From Hirudo medicinalis (taxonomy: Eukaryota; Annelida; Clitellata; Hirudinida; Hirudinidae), in NCBI GenBank assembly GCA_011800805.1, contig MPNW01000016.1, forward strand, positions 206,812-270,811: 64,000 nt of DNA, written 5' to 3'. Below, piece by piece: positions 31,010 to 41,867 of the stretch (position 1 is its first letter; each line of letters starts with the position of its first letter). Both the position numbers and the translations under genes were made by a program. The notes under the pieces are model-generated. The model worked only from the letters and a program-made list of their open reading frames with translations, made no database searches and was not told the DNA's origin.

Positions 31010-32325
31010 AGCTGGCCTTGGATTTTAGCAGCAAGGAACAGGTAATATCTTAACATTCTGCATGCCAGTGTTTGAATTTCAAGTGGAAAAGTAGCACTAA
31101 TAAGATAGTTTGTCTGTTTTTATTATTGCAATCCTCCGCGACACTAAATTGAGCACTTCATCATGAAATCCCATGTCAAGCATTGTGACATGTTTTGCCC
31201 AAAGAGCTTTTCACTACACAAGTTCGAATTTGTAGATTGCTCGGAGACACTAGAACAACAGAAATCTTTATTCGATAAAAAATAAAACAATAACAATACT
31301 ACATGACGACACTGCGGCGACGACCGACGACCCTGTCTCTGTGCCTGGCCTATATATGTGCAGTTAATGATAATGATTATGCGCCTGAGTACCCAGGCTT
31401 GTGGCTCGCACAAAGAAAAGTGAAAATAAAGTTCCACAACAACAAAAGAATTGCCGCGCACGAGTCGCGACGGTGAGCTCACAGGCTACCGGCGTGACAA
31501 GCATCCTATCAACCTCATCAAAAATTAGCAACTTGATGAATGACAAATCAATCTGCATAGAAGAGTGAAGATTAGCTATTGATAGTTTCATTAGTAATGC
31601 ATTGAAACATCAAAACTATGTCAAACACAAATGTTATGGAGCCATGCTAACATTATCCGAATCAAAATTGTTTTATGCCTACTTTCTAGTGAGCATGCAT
31701 TAACATAATTAATCAGGTGCTTCTGTGAATTTATTTATTCAAATATAGCAACATAAAATTTGAATGCAACCTTCTTACTTCTCACAAAGTCTTGAAGCCC
31801 TCTAACGGTACCCACAACAATGTCAATACCCTCAACAAGTGCAGACGTTATGGTAGTTTCGTGCAGTAATTTTCTTATTTCTACATGAATTTGTGGAGCC
31901 GGTCTGAGCCGAGGCCATCATGTCTCTTCCCTCTATTATGATTGGGATCGACCATCTCTCGACAGGAGTGAACATATAGCCTAGTTCCTTGATGTTCATC
32001 AAGATTCTTGGATTCAAATTTGCATCCTGAAACCTATAGGTAAAAAAGTGAATCATTTGGTAAATGTTAATAATTCAAAATAATACTACAAGATGTAGAT
32101 AACTTTAATGGCTCTCATTTAAACTGCTGAGCTTAATAATGTCTGCTGTTGATGACATGCCCAACATGCCCATTTCTTAATGGTACTTTTAGGAGCATTC
32201 CAACCAGAAACTTCAGATTTGTAGAAGGTGAACTTGCCATCTTCTTCTAGCGCTTCAATCAAGTCTTCGTCATCAATTTCAGGCAGACAGTATGGAGCAC
32301 AAACAAGTTTGGAAATTGCTGATAA
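31010..32325 (-). pseudogene. vasa-like DEAD-box helicase pseudogene
   Basis: Broken copy of a DDX4/vasa-type RNA helicase reading on the minus strand. In order: LPEIDDEDLIEALEEDGKF and SEVSGWNAPKS (32180-32310; vasa proteins have EVSG-NxP here); the Q-motif region FQDANLNPRILMNIKELGY and WSIPIIIEGRDMMASAQTGS (31910-32035), where motif I AQTGSGKT is cut after TGS; VEGIDIVVGTVRGLQDFVRS (31776-31838, motif Ib normally GTPGRL); FIKLLIFDEVDRML (31500-31545, DEAD read as DEVD); MLDMGFHDEVLNLV (31140-31182); and EIQTLACRMLRYYLFLAAKI (31012-31080). Introns seem to be retained, so this is a DNA-level duplicate, not a retrocopy. A solo LTR interrupts it at 31184-31499. Confidence 0.8.
31184..31499 (-). 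mobile_element. Solo LTR with 5-bp target duplication
   Basis: A 316-bp insertion splits the vasa-like pseudogene in the middle of a conserved motif (DRML / MLDMGF). On the minus strand it begins TGTCACGCCGG and ends CATGTCACA, the TG...CA form of long terminal repeats. The target duplication ATGCT (AGCAT on the plus strand) stands at 31179-31183 and 31500-31504. Inside, a TATATA box (near 31352-31357) and an AATAAAG polyadenylation-type signal (about 31268-31275) lie in LTR order. No internal retrotransposon sequence remains, as expected after LTR-LTR recombination. Confidence 0.88.
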
Positions 32326-32645
32326 TTTTAAAGTTATAAGTAACAAATGTCGTATTAATTAAACAATTAATTAAGAGTAATAATTCATTAAGAATTAAAG
32401 AACCCCAATAAACCTATTAAAAAATCTTTCATTATCTAATAATGCCTGCTTAAAGTGACAAAAATAAGAGCAAAGTCCTTTAAGGAGCCAAGGATTCCAA
32501 GAAACCCCTCACAAAAGCACTAATGGGCTCTGCGTATAGCAAATTAACCTAAAAATTATTCATTACTTAATAATGTCTGCAAAATGTCACAAATATAAAT
32601 TATATATTTTATATAATATATAACGTTATATAAATTCACTTAATA

Positions 32646-32775
32646 TTATTATTATTATTATTGTTGTTGTTCTTGTTGTTGTTGTTGTTGTTATTGTTGT
32701 TGTTGTTTTTGTTATTGTTTTTATTATTATTAATTATTTATTATATTATTTATTATTGTTGTTGTTGTTGCTGTT
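32646..32775. repeat. TTG/TTA microsatellite
   Basis: Compound (TTA)n(TTG)n(TTA)n(TTG)n tract abutting the Rab18-like pseudogene. The Leu/Cys-rich ORF here is an artefact. Confidence 0.92.
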
Positions 32776-32780
32776 TCAAA

Positions 32781-33472
32781 GTCAGAACAATTACAGTAGA
32801 TGACATCAAAGCAAAGTTAGCAATTTGGGTGAGAAATGGACATATGTTATTTAGCTGGGAAGCCAGTTCATTAATTATTACAATTAAAATTGTTGCTTAA
32901 TTTTTGGGATACTGCTGGGCTAGAGAGATTTCGAACTATAACTCCAAGTTATTACAGGGATTTTGCATTGGCATTGGCAAGATTTAAAAAAACATTTTGG
33001 CTCAATTCTTATAATTTGTTGATATTTATTTCCTAATATTCATAATGCTTTATATGGTGTATGAATACAATAATGTGTAATTTAGTATATAATGTTTCTT
33101 AGCTGTTTAAATAGTTCATTAGATGCGCTTTTGAAAAATAGCATTTATATCTTGTTTAAGTTTATGACATCAGCAACAAAAATTCCTTTTCAAAACTGGA
33201 GAACTGGCTGTCATCTTTCAGCATGAAATCGTCAAAATGCTGGTTGGGAACAAAATCGATAAGGTGACGACTGGGAATATAACGATGCAAAATAATCATT
33301 TTGAAAACTGTGTTGAAAATTGCTAAAATATAAAAAATTTGCAGGACAAAAGAGAGGTGAGTAGAGATGAAGGACTAAAGTTTGGCAGGAGGCATCACAT
33401 GCTGTTCATCGAGGCCAGTGCTAAAACGAAGTAGGGTGCTGTGTGTGCTTTTGAAGAGCTGGTGGAGAAGGT
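32781..33472 (+). pseudogene. Rab18-like GTPase pseudogene
   Basis: Partial unprocessed copy of a Rab18-type small GTPase. First exon 32781-32828 gives VRTITVDDIKAKLAIW with a GT donor after it. The next exon begins at 32908 (DTAG, then ERFRTITPSYYR), but its acceptor reads TTTTTGG and not AG. Further pieces: ENWLSSF and, in another frame, IVKMLVGNKIDK (33230-33265, G4 motif NKID), then DKREVSRDEGLKFGRRHHML and FIEASAKTK (33345-33431, G5 motif SAK). An in-frame TAG stands at 33432-33434, before GAVCAFEELVEKV. The P-loop exon is absent. Missing 5' exons, a lost acceptor, a frameshift and a stop make it non-functional. Confidence 0.82.
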
Positions 33473-33543
33473 TAACTTTCAAATTGTGAATTGAAAGTAT
33501 GGATCTTATGTTGCGACGCAAAGAGGTGTTTTTGGAGTAACAG

Positions 33544-34216
33544 TAGATTTCAGGTTTCCTGACACTAGGACCAGAGCCAAACTGCTTAGAAAATTTTCAG
33601 AGCAACTTAATGTCTGTGGCAAATCGAATTGAAAAGAGATTAAATCAGGGAAGTGATGATCAAGACCCAGTAACTGAGGAGCAAGTTAAAGAAAAAAAAG
33701 TCAAATTTGAAGTTGATTTTAATGAAGTAGCCCAACACACCCCAGGCTATTCATGGAATGATCTCATTACTCTCTCGAAAGTAGCAATCTTCGAGGTGCT
33801 TGAAAGATGCCACTGTTATATGCAGAATGATTTGTCAGAATCAGGTAGTTCCTGAAGATTTCGAGAATGTCCTGAGGAATGTTGGGTCAATAGCCATGAG
33901 TGAGAATCGAATTTTTGTCCCAAAAATCATCTGGAATGATGTAGGTGCTCTGGAAAACATTCAACAGATTCTGGAGTGGAAGATTCTGAACAGGGCAAAA
34001 CCCTGAGTTTTCCAAGAAGATTGGGCTATGCACACCAGTTGGAGATATGCTTTTTGGGCCTCCAGCATGTGGAAAAACTATGATAGCAAAGGCCATGGCC
34101 AATGAGGCTTCTCTCAATTTTCTTTCTGTCAGAGGGCCTGAGCTTATGGACAAGTACATGGGAATACGTGAGAGGAACATTCGTAAGCTCTTCATAAGCG
34201 CCAAAGAATGCTCCTG
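33544..34216 (+). pseudogene. NVL-like AAA ATPase pseudogene, plus copy
   Basis: Second NVL-derived fragment, opposite in strand to 29100-30440. Pieces in order: VDFRFPDTRTRAKLLRKFSE (end of D1), the linker QDPVTEEQVKEKKVKFEVDF with AQHTPGYSWNDL, then after frameshifts ENVLRNVGSIAMSENRIFVP, IIWNDVGALENIQQILEWKI, and D2 Walker A FGPPACGKTMIAKAMANEAS with LNFLSVRGPELMDKYMGI and NIRKLFISAKECS, ending in a stop at 34214-34216. It lacks introns in the places I could check and has at least two frame changes (near 33846 and 34006). It overlaps the minus copy in the D1 end and the D2 Walker A region and is better preserved there. Confidence 0.82.
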
Positions 34217-34355
34217 AAATATCACTTTTATAATGCATTTAAACATATTCAAATTTCAACTTTCGCAATGTCTGAATATTAAATTTTAGTGTCTCCTAGC
34301 CTTTTACCACCATATAAGTGTCTGCTGACGAAATGCCAGTGATAAACCGTGGGCA

Positions 34356-34395
34356 TCTAGATATAGCACTTATATCTAGAGTTCCTTATATCTAG
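34356..34395 (+). repeat. 10-bp perfect hairpin followed by CTAG
   Basis: TCTAGATATA, loop GCACT, TATATCTAGA, then 11 bases and CTAG (34392-34395). A short GC- or AT-stem hairpin 10-12 bases before CTRR is the form of a Helitron 3' end. The next base is A rather than the usual T, so this stays tentative. Confidence 0.4.
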
Positions 34396-35471
34396 AATGG
34401 ATGTACTGTAGTATGCTATAATCATTCAGCGATCCGGTCAATGAGTTTCCAAGGGTTCCATGACAATCGCTCACATGACATTTGCGCACACGGACAATTG
34501 CGAACGTTGAACACAATAGAAAAAATTAAACACAAATTATTGAAAATTGCACTTCGATGTATACAATTCAAATTTGTGGCGTGTTTAATTGAAATGTTTT
34601 GAATTAGTTTAAAATATCAGTCGTCTGTCCAGGTTGTCACCAGTGTTTCCCGGTTGTCACCCGGTCTCTTCCCGAGTGCCAAATGGCCAACGCCTCGGTA
34701 AAGTAAGTAGAAACTCTTACCACGGAGCAAACCGACAGGGAATAAGCTAAAAAAAAATTATTATTTAAATTTCAATTGTCATCTAAATTGTTATTTTTTT
34801 TTAGATTTTAGACCTGCAGACCTATTTTAATCAACCTTTTATCATGCATTCTATAAAAATACACATTTATACCACATTATTTTATATTATTATATTATTT
34901 ATTTGTGTTATTTTATTTTATATTTACATAATTTTTTATTTATTTATTTTATTTATATGGTAGCCATTGCTGCACAGAGTTCGTTAGACTGGATCGGTGG
35001 TCTTATTTTGCGTTTCTGTGAGTTTCTTAGTCATTTTTAAGAATTTAATTACTTTTAGGCAATTCTATATTATTACTTAAGAAACTTAGATTTATACCAA
35101 ACGTTGGTGTATCAATTCTTGACCTACAGACTGTAACAGATGAAAGAAGTTTATAATTTAAAATTGTTCTCAACATTTAGACTAAATAATAACAGTGATT
35201 ATTTTAACTTTAGTTTTTATATTTTGCATTGTTGGAATGTTGCTTGATTATAATCCAGCTCATTCTCAGTATTTTTTGAGAAGAGGTTTATATTTTCATT
35301 AAATTGTGTGATAAAATCGTCACAAACGTTTAATAGTTTTAAATGAATGAATGTGCTTAATTTTATGGCTCTGCCAATTTGAGGAAATTTTCTAATGGCT
35401 GGTAGATGTTATATTAAATTGTTATTGTGTATATATAGGAGACCATTATTGTTTCATCTAAAGACAGAATT
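34396..35471. other. Upstream region of PTBP, AT-rich
   Basis: Holds the PTBP promoter area. An AT-rich tract (34740-34960) has repeated TATTATTTATTT units. The exon carrying the ATG starts after TATATATAG near 35440, so an upstream 5'UTR exon or trans-splice addition is probable; it was not located. Confidence 0.4.
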
Positions 35472-38400
35472 ATGATGAAGGTATGTTTCTCGGGTATGTT
35501 GATTTATATTGAAAAGCTTCATAGATTTATATTTTTCATATTTTTACATTTTTTTAAGCGATCATCTGATAATCAAAATCCTATGTTATCACCGAATGGG
35601 TCCACTCATGTGATTGATTACAACAACAAGAAAGTATGTATACCTTAGAATCATGTTTTGCATTAATACTAAATATACTTATTGATTGTGAATGTAAAGG
35701 CTAAAATGGATGGTAGTGCTAATAAGCCTAGTAGAGTGGTTCACATTAGAGGAGTGCCATCAGATGTAACCGATCCAGAAATTGTCCATCTTGGACTTCC
35801 TTTTGGGCGTATGACTAATCTTGTCGTTTCTAAAAAGAAAAATCAAGTTTGTTTGCTTTTATACTTAATGTTTAATTGTAAGGGTATCAATCAATTGCAC
35901 ACATTTATTTAACAGGCTTGATGCATTCTCAAATTTGCACTACATAAATGTTCTTAATAGATAAAATAAATAAGATTGTTTTTTCACATAAAAAATATTG
36001 TCACTTAGTGTAATTTACTAAATTATAGGCACTTCTAGAAATGGCCGATTTAGCTTCTGCACAGTCCATGGTGAATTATTACAGTGAGAGGCCTCCTATT
36101 GTTAGAGATAGAACTGTGCATGTTCAGTTCTCAACCTATGATCACCTGAAGACTGAAAATACACAATCACAGGTACTTATGACCTAGGATAGCCATTGTA
36201 ATTGCATTAAGCTTTTTTATCTCATTTGCCCGAACATGCTAATTAAACGTGAGTCAAATAATGACAGATCTTATTGTTAATAATTTACTAAGCTGATGCT
36301 TAAGTAGCCAATAGTAACTCAAGTGGATAGGATTGCTCTTTAGTTGGGTCCACTTGGTAGTGTGGAAATTAGTGCAGGTATTTTTGAACAAATGAATAAT
36401 TAAGTAAGTAATGATTTGTTCCACATTATTCAAACAAGCATTTTGTCCAATTAGAACTAAATTGGTTCACCTATCCTATTGCTTGAACTTTTACAATTAA
36501 ATGCTGCTTTAAATTTTTGTTGAGATGTTTGCAGTAATATTATTAATTATATATGGGCAAAGTATTTTGGATTTTTTTAATCCATAAATTATGAGAGTTT
36601 AAAAACTTGTTCAGTTCCCAGAACATTTGGTTGGAAATATTGATGAGACAAAAACAGTTCTCAGGGTCATCATTGACAACATGCTCTATCCCATAACCAT
36701 CGACATATTGAAGCTGGTGAGTTCTTACATGCTCTCAATTTTATTTTTAGCTTAAAATTACGATACGTTAACATATTATCAAATATATATTTCACTCTAA
36801 TATTACTTCTCAGCTAAGACATATTAATCATTGTAAATAATTGAGACTGATATTAAATATTGCTTTACAATCTTAAGAGGAGAAAATTTTGATAAAAGAA
36901 ACTTCTGATATTTATTTATTGCTTTAGGACTTTTTTTTAAATTATAGATTTTAAAAAAATTGTTAAAAGTTATTTTTCATTTATTTGAAACATTTATAAA
37001 TCTTAAATATCAATTGCAAGTGATTTAATTTATGTTCACACCTGTTTTTTTAAAAGATCTTCTCCAAATATGGCCAGGTTTTGCGTATAGTGACTTACAC
37101 CAAGAACAGTTAGTTGAGGTTATTTTCACAACTATTGACAAACTTTAACAACATGTTTTCCAAAGATTCGTTCCAGGCTCTTATTCAGTATGCAGATGCA
37201 GTTTCAGCAAAAGCCGGCTATTCGGTAATGCGTTCATCGTTGCGATATAGAACATATAATCCTGTATTTACTCCATGCTTTCAAATCTCTTTGGCCTATA
37301 GGCACTGAATAACCAGAATATTTACAATGGATGCTGTACTTTGAGAATTGACTATTCTCATCTACAAACTTTGCAAGTCAAATACAACAACGACAAAACT
37401 TGGGATTACACAAATCCTAATCTTCCTAGTGGAAACTCCAATCTCTCTGACCATGCAGGAATGGTGGACAGTTGTGGTGATGGAATCTTAGGATCTTACA
37501 ATGGGGCCTGTAAGCTTCTAGATTCAATTAAAAACATTTTCTATGTTTACATAATATTAATCATTTTGGCTTTCATAACTTAACGCAGTGAACAACTTTG
37601 GGCTGAGCTCATTCGGTGGAACTCAGAACTTGTCAAAAGTAGGGGCGATGGCTGGTTTGGGAAGTGGACTGTCGGGCGGAATTGGCCTCGGAGGAGCGTC
37701 AGGTTTAGGTGGGCTTGCCGGACTGAACAGCGTCCTCGGAATCGGGGCCGGTTTGCTGGGCGGGCCTCATCAGCCTACCAATACAGTGCTCATAGTGTCT
37801 AATCTCAATGAAGAGGTCAGATCTCATTAAATGTTTTCAGAAAGTTAAATTGAAACCATAAGTTACTTGTGTTACATTTTAATATTAAGATTAGGATATA
37901 TTTATTACATGCATGTAGTGCATTTAATGAATGCGTTGAAAGTATGAATTATTAAAATTTAATCTTTTTCATTCCTCAATCCTCCTCTCCTGATGGTGCT
38001 GCTCATCTGTCGACTTGACTGATTCTAACATTTTTCTGGTCTACTTATGATTTATGTCTTCTAGAAGGTTACCCCAGATTATCTTTTCACATTGTTTGGT
38101 ATGTCCTCTATTTTTCTTGTTCTGTTCTGTTTTCTGTTGACGATTTATTTATTACATGAATCTTTACTTCTATCCATTTCTAGTAAGAATAGTTTTAAAG
38201 TTATTGTTTTTTTTTTTAAACTTGATAGTCGATAAGGGGAATCTCATTTTGGGAAAGATTGATAATTAAATATGATATTAAGTGGTAGGGATTGCACATA
38301 GTCTATAAAATCTTGCTAAATGTTCATTATTGCGATATTACACTTAATATATGCATATGAAAATGCTGATGATTAAGAAAAATGCTTCATTGTCTTGTTA

Positions 38401-39978
38401 AGCTGTAATACCCTCATGTTGATAAAGTAGTTGTGAACTGATTAACATTGGTAATTTAGTTGAAAACCTTTCTTATAGTTGGAATCCTAAGGTTTACACA
38501 ACTTTGTCAATAAACCAGAACATTTCAAAGGTCATTTAGTGCAATACATGTATGTTAAGATGAATAAGGGCTATCCTTGCTTATGACTGAATCTTTTTTA
38601 ATAAAGGTATATACTAAAACTAATGTCTAAATTTCTGTCCACAACTCATTTTATTCTTACTAAACATTATATTTTAGGTCGCATCACTTAAAGGATGTAT
38701 ATAATAATAATAATTACAATAATAATAATACTAAAATTATGTAAAACACTGTTCGGGGATTTTTCTTTAACATTTTGAAGATATTTGAATAACTTGATAA
38801 AAATTTATCCTCCAATGTCCAAAGGCACAAATTATAACAGTGCATGTTTTACCAGGTGTCTATGGAATGGTTACTCGCGTGAAGATCATGTATAACAAAA
38901 AGGACACGGCCCTCGTCCAATTCAGTGACCCTCTTTTAGCTCAGAATGGTACTATAGGTCTATTTTATAATTTAACAAAGTCATATTCCCTAAAAGCAAT
39001 TAATGTGTTTTACTCTAACAGCTGTTACTTACCTGGATAAAATAAAATGGTGGGGGAAGACATTGAAAGTGTCCATCTCAAAACACAGTTATATACAAAT
39101 GCCTAAGGAAGGCCAAGCAGTATGTTTGCTCCTTTGCACTCTACTCTGCTCTAATTTTTAATGTTTGATGGTATGTTTGTAGGAAACGTGGCTAACCAAA
39201 GATTACACAAACTCAAAGTTGCATAGACACAGCAATCCAAACTCAAAGAATTATGGCAGTATCAATCCACCATCCAGCACACTTCACATAGCAAACATCC
39301 CGTAAGTTTGCTCTGATGTTAAGGTTATTTTTGCTCATAAAATATTGCCTACTTTTCTCAGGAATTCCATGACAGAAGATGAACTAGTAGAATTATTCAG
39401 CAAATATGGATCAGTTGAAGCAAGCAAATTTTTAGAGTTTAGTATCATGTCACTTATGGTTTAATCATGACGTATTTTTGATTTCTTGGGAATTGTGTTT
39501 CGAAGACTTGGTTAAGAAATTGAAAATATATGCATTTTTTAGAAAAGAAAAGAAAATGGCACTTGTTCAAATGTTGAGTGTGGAGGAAGCAGTAGGAGCC
39601 TTGGTGGTGAGTTCCTAACACATTTAAAATGGATGCAATGCTATTTAACAAAGAAAAGCAATTAATTAGAAAATATGCATTGACTTGCAAGGATTATACC
39701 ATTGCAGCTCTGCTTGATAAGAGGATGTTATGTTAATGTTATGCTCTCAGAGTTGTCTGACATAAGCTGTCAGCCTATAAGTTAGATTATTATTATTATT
39801 AGTTGAGTAATTTGAATGGCTTTGCAATGTACATACATTCACATGCTCCAACCTGCTTGATTCGTTGTAATTCCTGCTTTAATTGACAAAAGTAATCATT
39901 TATTTGAAGGAACTTCACAACCATCAATTACCGGGGCCACATTATCTGCGAGTTTCATTCACAAAATCAACCATTTAA
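35472..39978 (+). CDS. PTBP1: Polypyrimidine tract-binding protein, four RRMs
   Basis: Splicing regulator of the PTBP1/2/3 family (hnRNP I), binding CU-rich RNA in the nucleus. I placed 16 coding exons: 35472-35480, 35559-35633, 35700-35846, 36029-36172, 36615-36716, 37057-37108, 37166-37224, 37302-37509, 37589-37815, 38065-38098, 38856-38948, 39022-39119, 39183-39301, 39362-39436, 39543-39606, 39910-39978. They sum to 1575 nt, 524 residues, close to human PTBP1. RRM1: [37 protein letters not shown]2: [35 protein letters not shown] Gly/Leu-rich linker ([20 protein letters not shown]) replaces the Ala-rich linker of vertebrates. RRM3: [43 protein letters not shown]4: [33 protein letters not shown], and the end [12 protein letters not shown], like human LRVSFSKSTI. 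The symbol denotes the ancestral PTBP1-3 gene. Confidence 0.97.
38065..38098 (+). promoter_or_regulatory. 34-nt PTBP exon, candidate autoregulated exon
   Basis: This short exon encodes [11 protein letters not shown] plus one base and sits at the same place in RRM3 as mammalian PTBP1 exon 11 and PTBP2 exon 10, which are also 34 nt. Skipping it shifts the frame. The upstream intron is pyrimidine-rich (TCTTTTTCATTCCTCAATCC, TCCTCTCCTG) and the downstream donor is followed by CCTCTATTTTTCTTGTTCTG, both rich in PTB-type UCUU/CUCU sites. Autoregulation by PTB binding is known for the mammalian genes; here it is inferred. Confidence 0.7.
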
Positions 39979-40659
39979 AGCTTGTCTTTGCAATGTATTT
40001 AGAACTGGACTCTGTTTCATAAACTTGTAATTGTTCATAAATTGATGTATAACAAGCTTCAGAGATTGCTGTGTACTTTTTAACAAAACAAAACTTGTTC
40101 CCTAAATAGACATTTTGAAACATTTTTTATGTGGTAGCACACCACGTTAGCCCAGACTTTTATTTGAACCAATCAAGTTAAAACACCTAGAGTATCGGGA
40201 AGACTAGAAGCAGAAATAATATCAATCGTGGCTTGAATAAACAAAATGTAACTCATGCAAATGAGAGGTAGTTTAATAATTTCAGACGTATGGAAATGAA
40301 CCGACCCCAGCCCGTGAATGATTAGCAAAAATAAATGCGATATTGTACAAAGTGCGACTTGTACGGAAAGCACCACGCAACAAATCCATAAAAAGCTTTA
40401 AAATTGCAGAAAAAGACTAGGGTTTTAATGAAATGGTCATAATATGTGCAACTGTCCAAGCCACAACTGACACAAGTACGACATATGACTGCCTCTGGCA
40501 ACAAAAATGAGTTTAGGACACTTAAGTTGACAGATCCGTGCATTGAAAGTGCTGAAAGCGAGTTATTTAAGTACCTCGAGCATTGAATGACATGTCCTTT
40601 TTTGGGACGGAACCTAAAATGAACTCAAACAAAAAGTGCAGATTTGTACATTGTTGGTA
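39979..40659. other. Convergent PTBP/SOCS6 intergenic region
   Basis: About 0.7 kb of 3' flank for both genes. No other feature seen. Confidence 0.5.
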
Positions 40660-41867
40660 TCAATAAGGGCATTCTTCAAGAAAGTCCTTGATTGCAGTTG
40701 GTAATGGCAATTGTCTTATGTGGTCAACCCTGATGTATTCTCTTATGAGGAACCGACACAAGTACTGCAAGGACCGCACCTGGCAAACCGCGACACCGGT
40801 CTCGTAAGCCGCACTGGGAAGGACAGGGAGCCGGGGGTTCTGGCACGAGAATAACAGAAGATCCCTGTTTGGGAATCAGATATCGAATGTTCTATTAATT
40901 CAACTATAGAACGATAACCCTCGCTCTCTGTTTGAGTGTAGAGGCTGAACATGCCGTTGCTGTGTTCAATTCGGGTGTGAAGAGTCCTGCCATAAGAACG
41001 GAAACTCAAACTTAAAAGGTATCTGTCATCGGAGCTGTCTCTCACAAGAAATGTGCCATCTGGCTGATCAGAGAGCTTGTCTTCTGCCTCTAGCCTTGTA
41101 ATGGGACCCCAGTACCAACCATGACGGGTGAGCTTTTCAAGCTCTCTGGACAAATTCCAACTACCACTTGGTGATTCTTTAACCCTGTCATAAAGTGGCA
41201 GCACTGAGACACCGGCCGCTGCCACTAATGCATTAGATGGTGAAATCTGAGTCTGGTAGGACAAGTTGCTGTTGTCATCGGCCATTTCTGATGGATGCAT
41301 GGACCTGCTTGTTTCTCCTTGAACTTCCTCCGCTGTGATTTTTCCTAAATTCTGATCGATTCGGTTCTCAGTGGGGCTCTTTGCAGTGTTAGCATATCTT
41401 GCTTCACTTGGAAGTGTTTGTGTTGTTACTTCTCCTTTATGCAGTACCAACCTGGTGGACATGCCAATGACAGGTGGTAGGGTTTTTGAATGAATGCGAG
41501 CAACTTCTTGATCTTCCGACCTGTGGTAACTGCAACGAGGTGAGGGAGTGTAGTCATTTGAGCATCTTGCAGATGATAAGGATTGAGATTTGGACCTGCA
41601 TTGCTCACCATTGATCCCACAACAAAACCATCTTTTACCAGGGCATTTCTTACTCGCGTTCGAGGTATTATCTGATGGAATCCGAGTTCTTCTTTGGCAT
41701 GGTAGCAATCGATTCAGCAAAACGGCTAAAAATCCATTCATATCGTTGTCTGCAACATTTGCCGTTGACGAGGATTCGATGGTATTAAACTTGCAGTCTA
41801 GCCTATTGAGACTATGACTTTCAATGATGCTACTGTCAGAGCTGCCAGATTTCATACTTGTAGACAT
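40660..41867 (-). CDS. SOCS6: Suppressor of cytokine signalling, SOCS6/SOCS7 class, with a frameshift
   Basis: Adaptor that binds phosphotyrosine with its SH2 domain and recruits Elongin B/C-Cullin 5 through its SOCS box. It is a single coding exon, as in vertebrate SOCS6; the ATG is 41865-41867. The N-terminal 240 residues are Ser-rich and unconserved. The SH2 domain (about residues 245-345) includes [40 protein letters not shown] (FLVRDS arginine present), [17 protein letters not shown] and [19 protein letters not shown]. After PVSRF the frame slips: the SOCS box ([19 protein letters not shown], then [16 protein letters not shown], stop at 40660-40662) is intact but lies in another frame. 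One base is missing at about 40783-40784. As assembled, translation instead adds an unrelated tail and stops at 40743. A sequencing or assembly error is most likely, since both sides are well conserved. With the shift ignored the protein is about 402 residues. Confidence 0.92.

Noticed and set aside
32641..32900. Poly-Leu ORF
   Set aside because: Microsatellite translation fused to the first Rab18-like exon.
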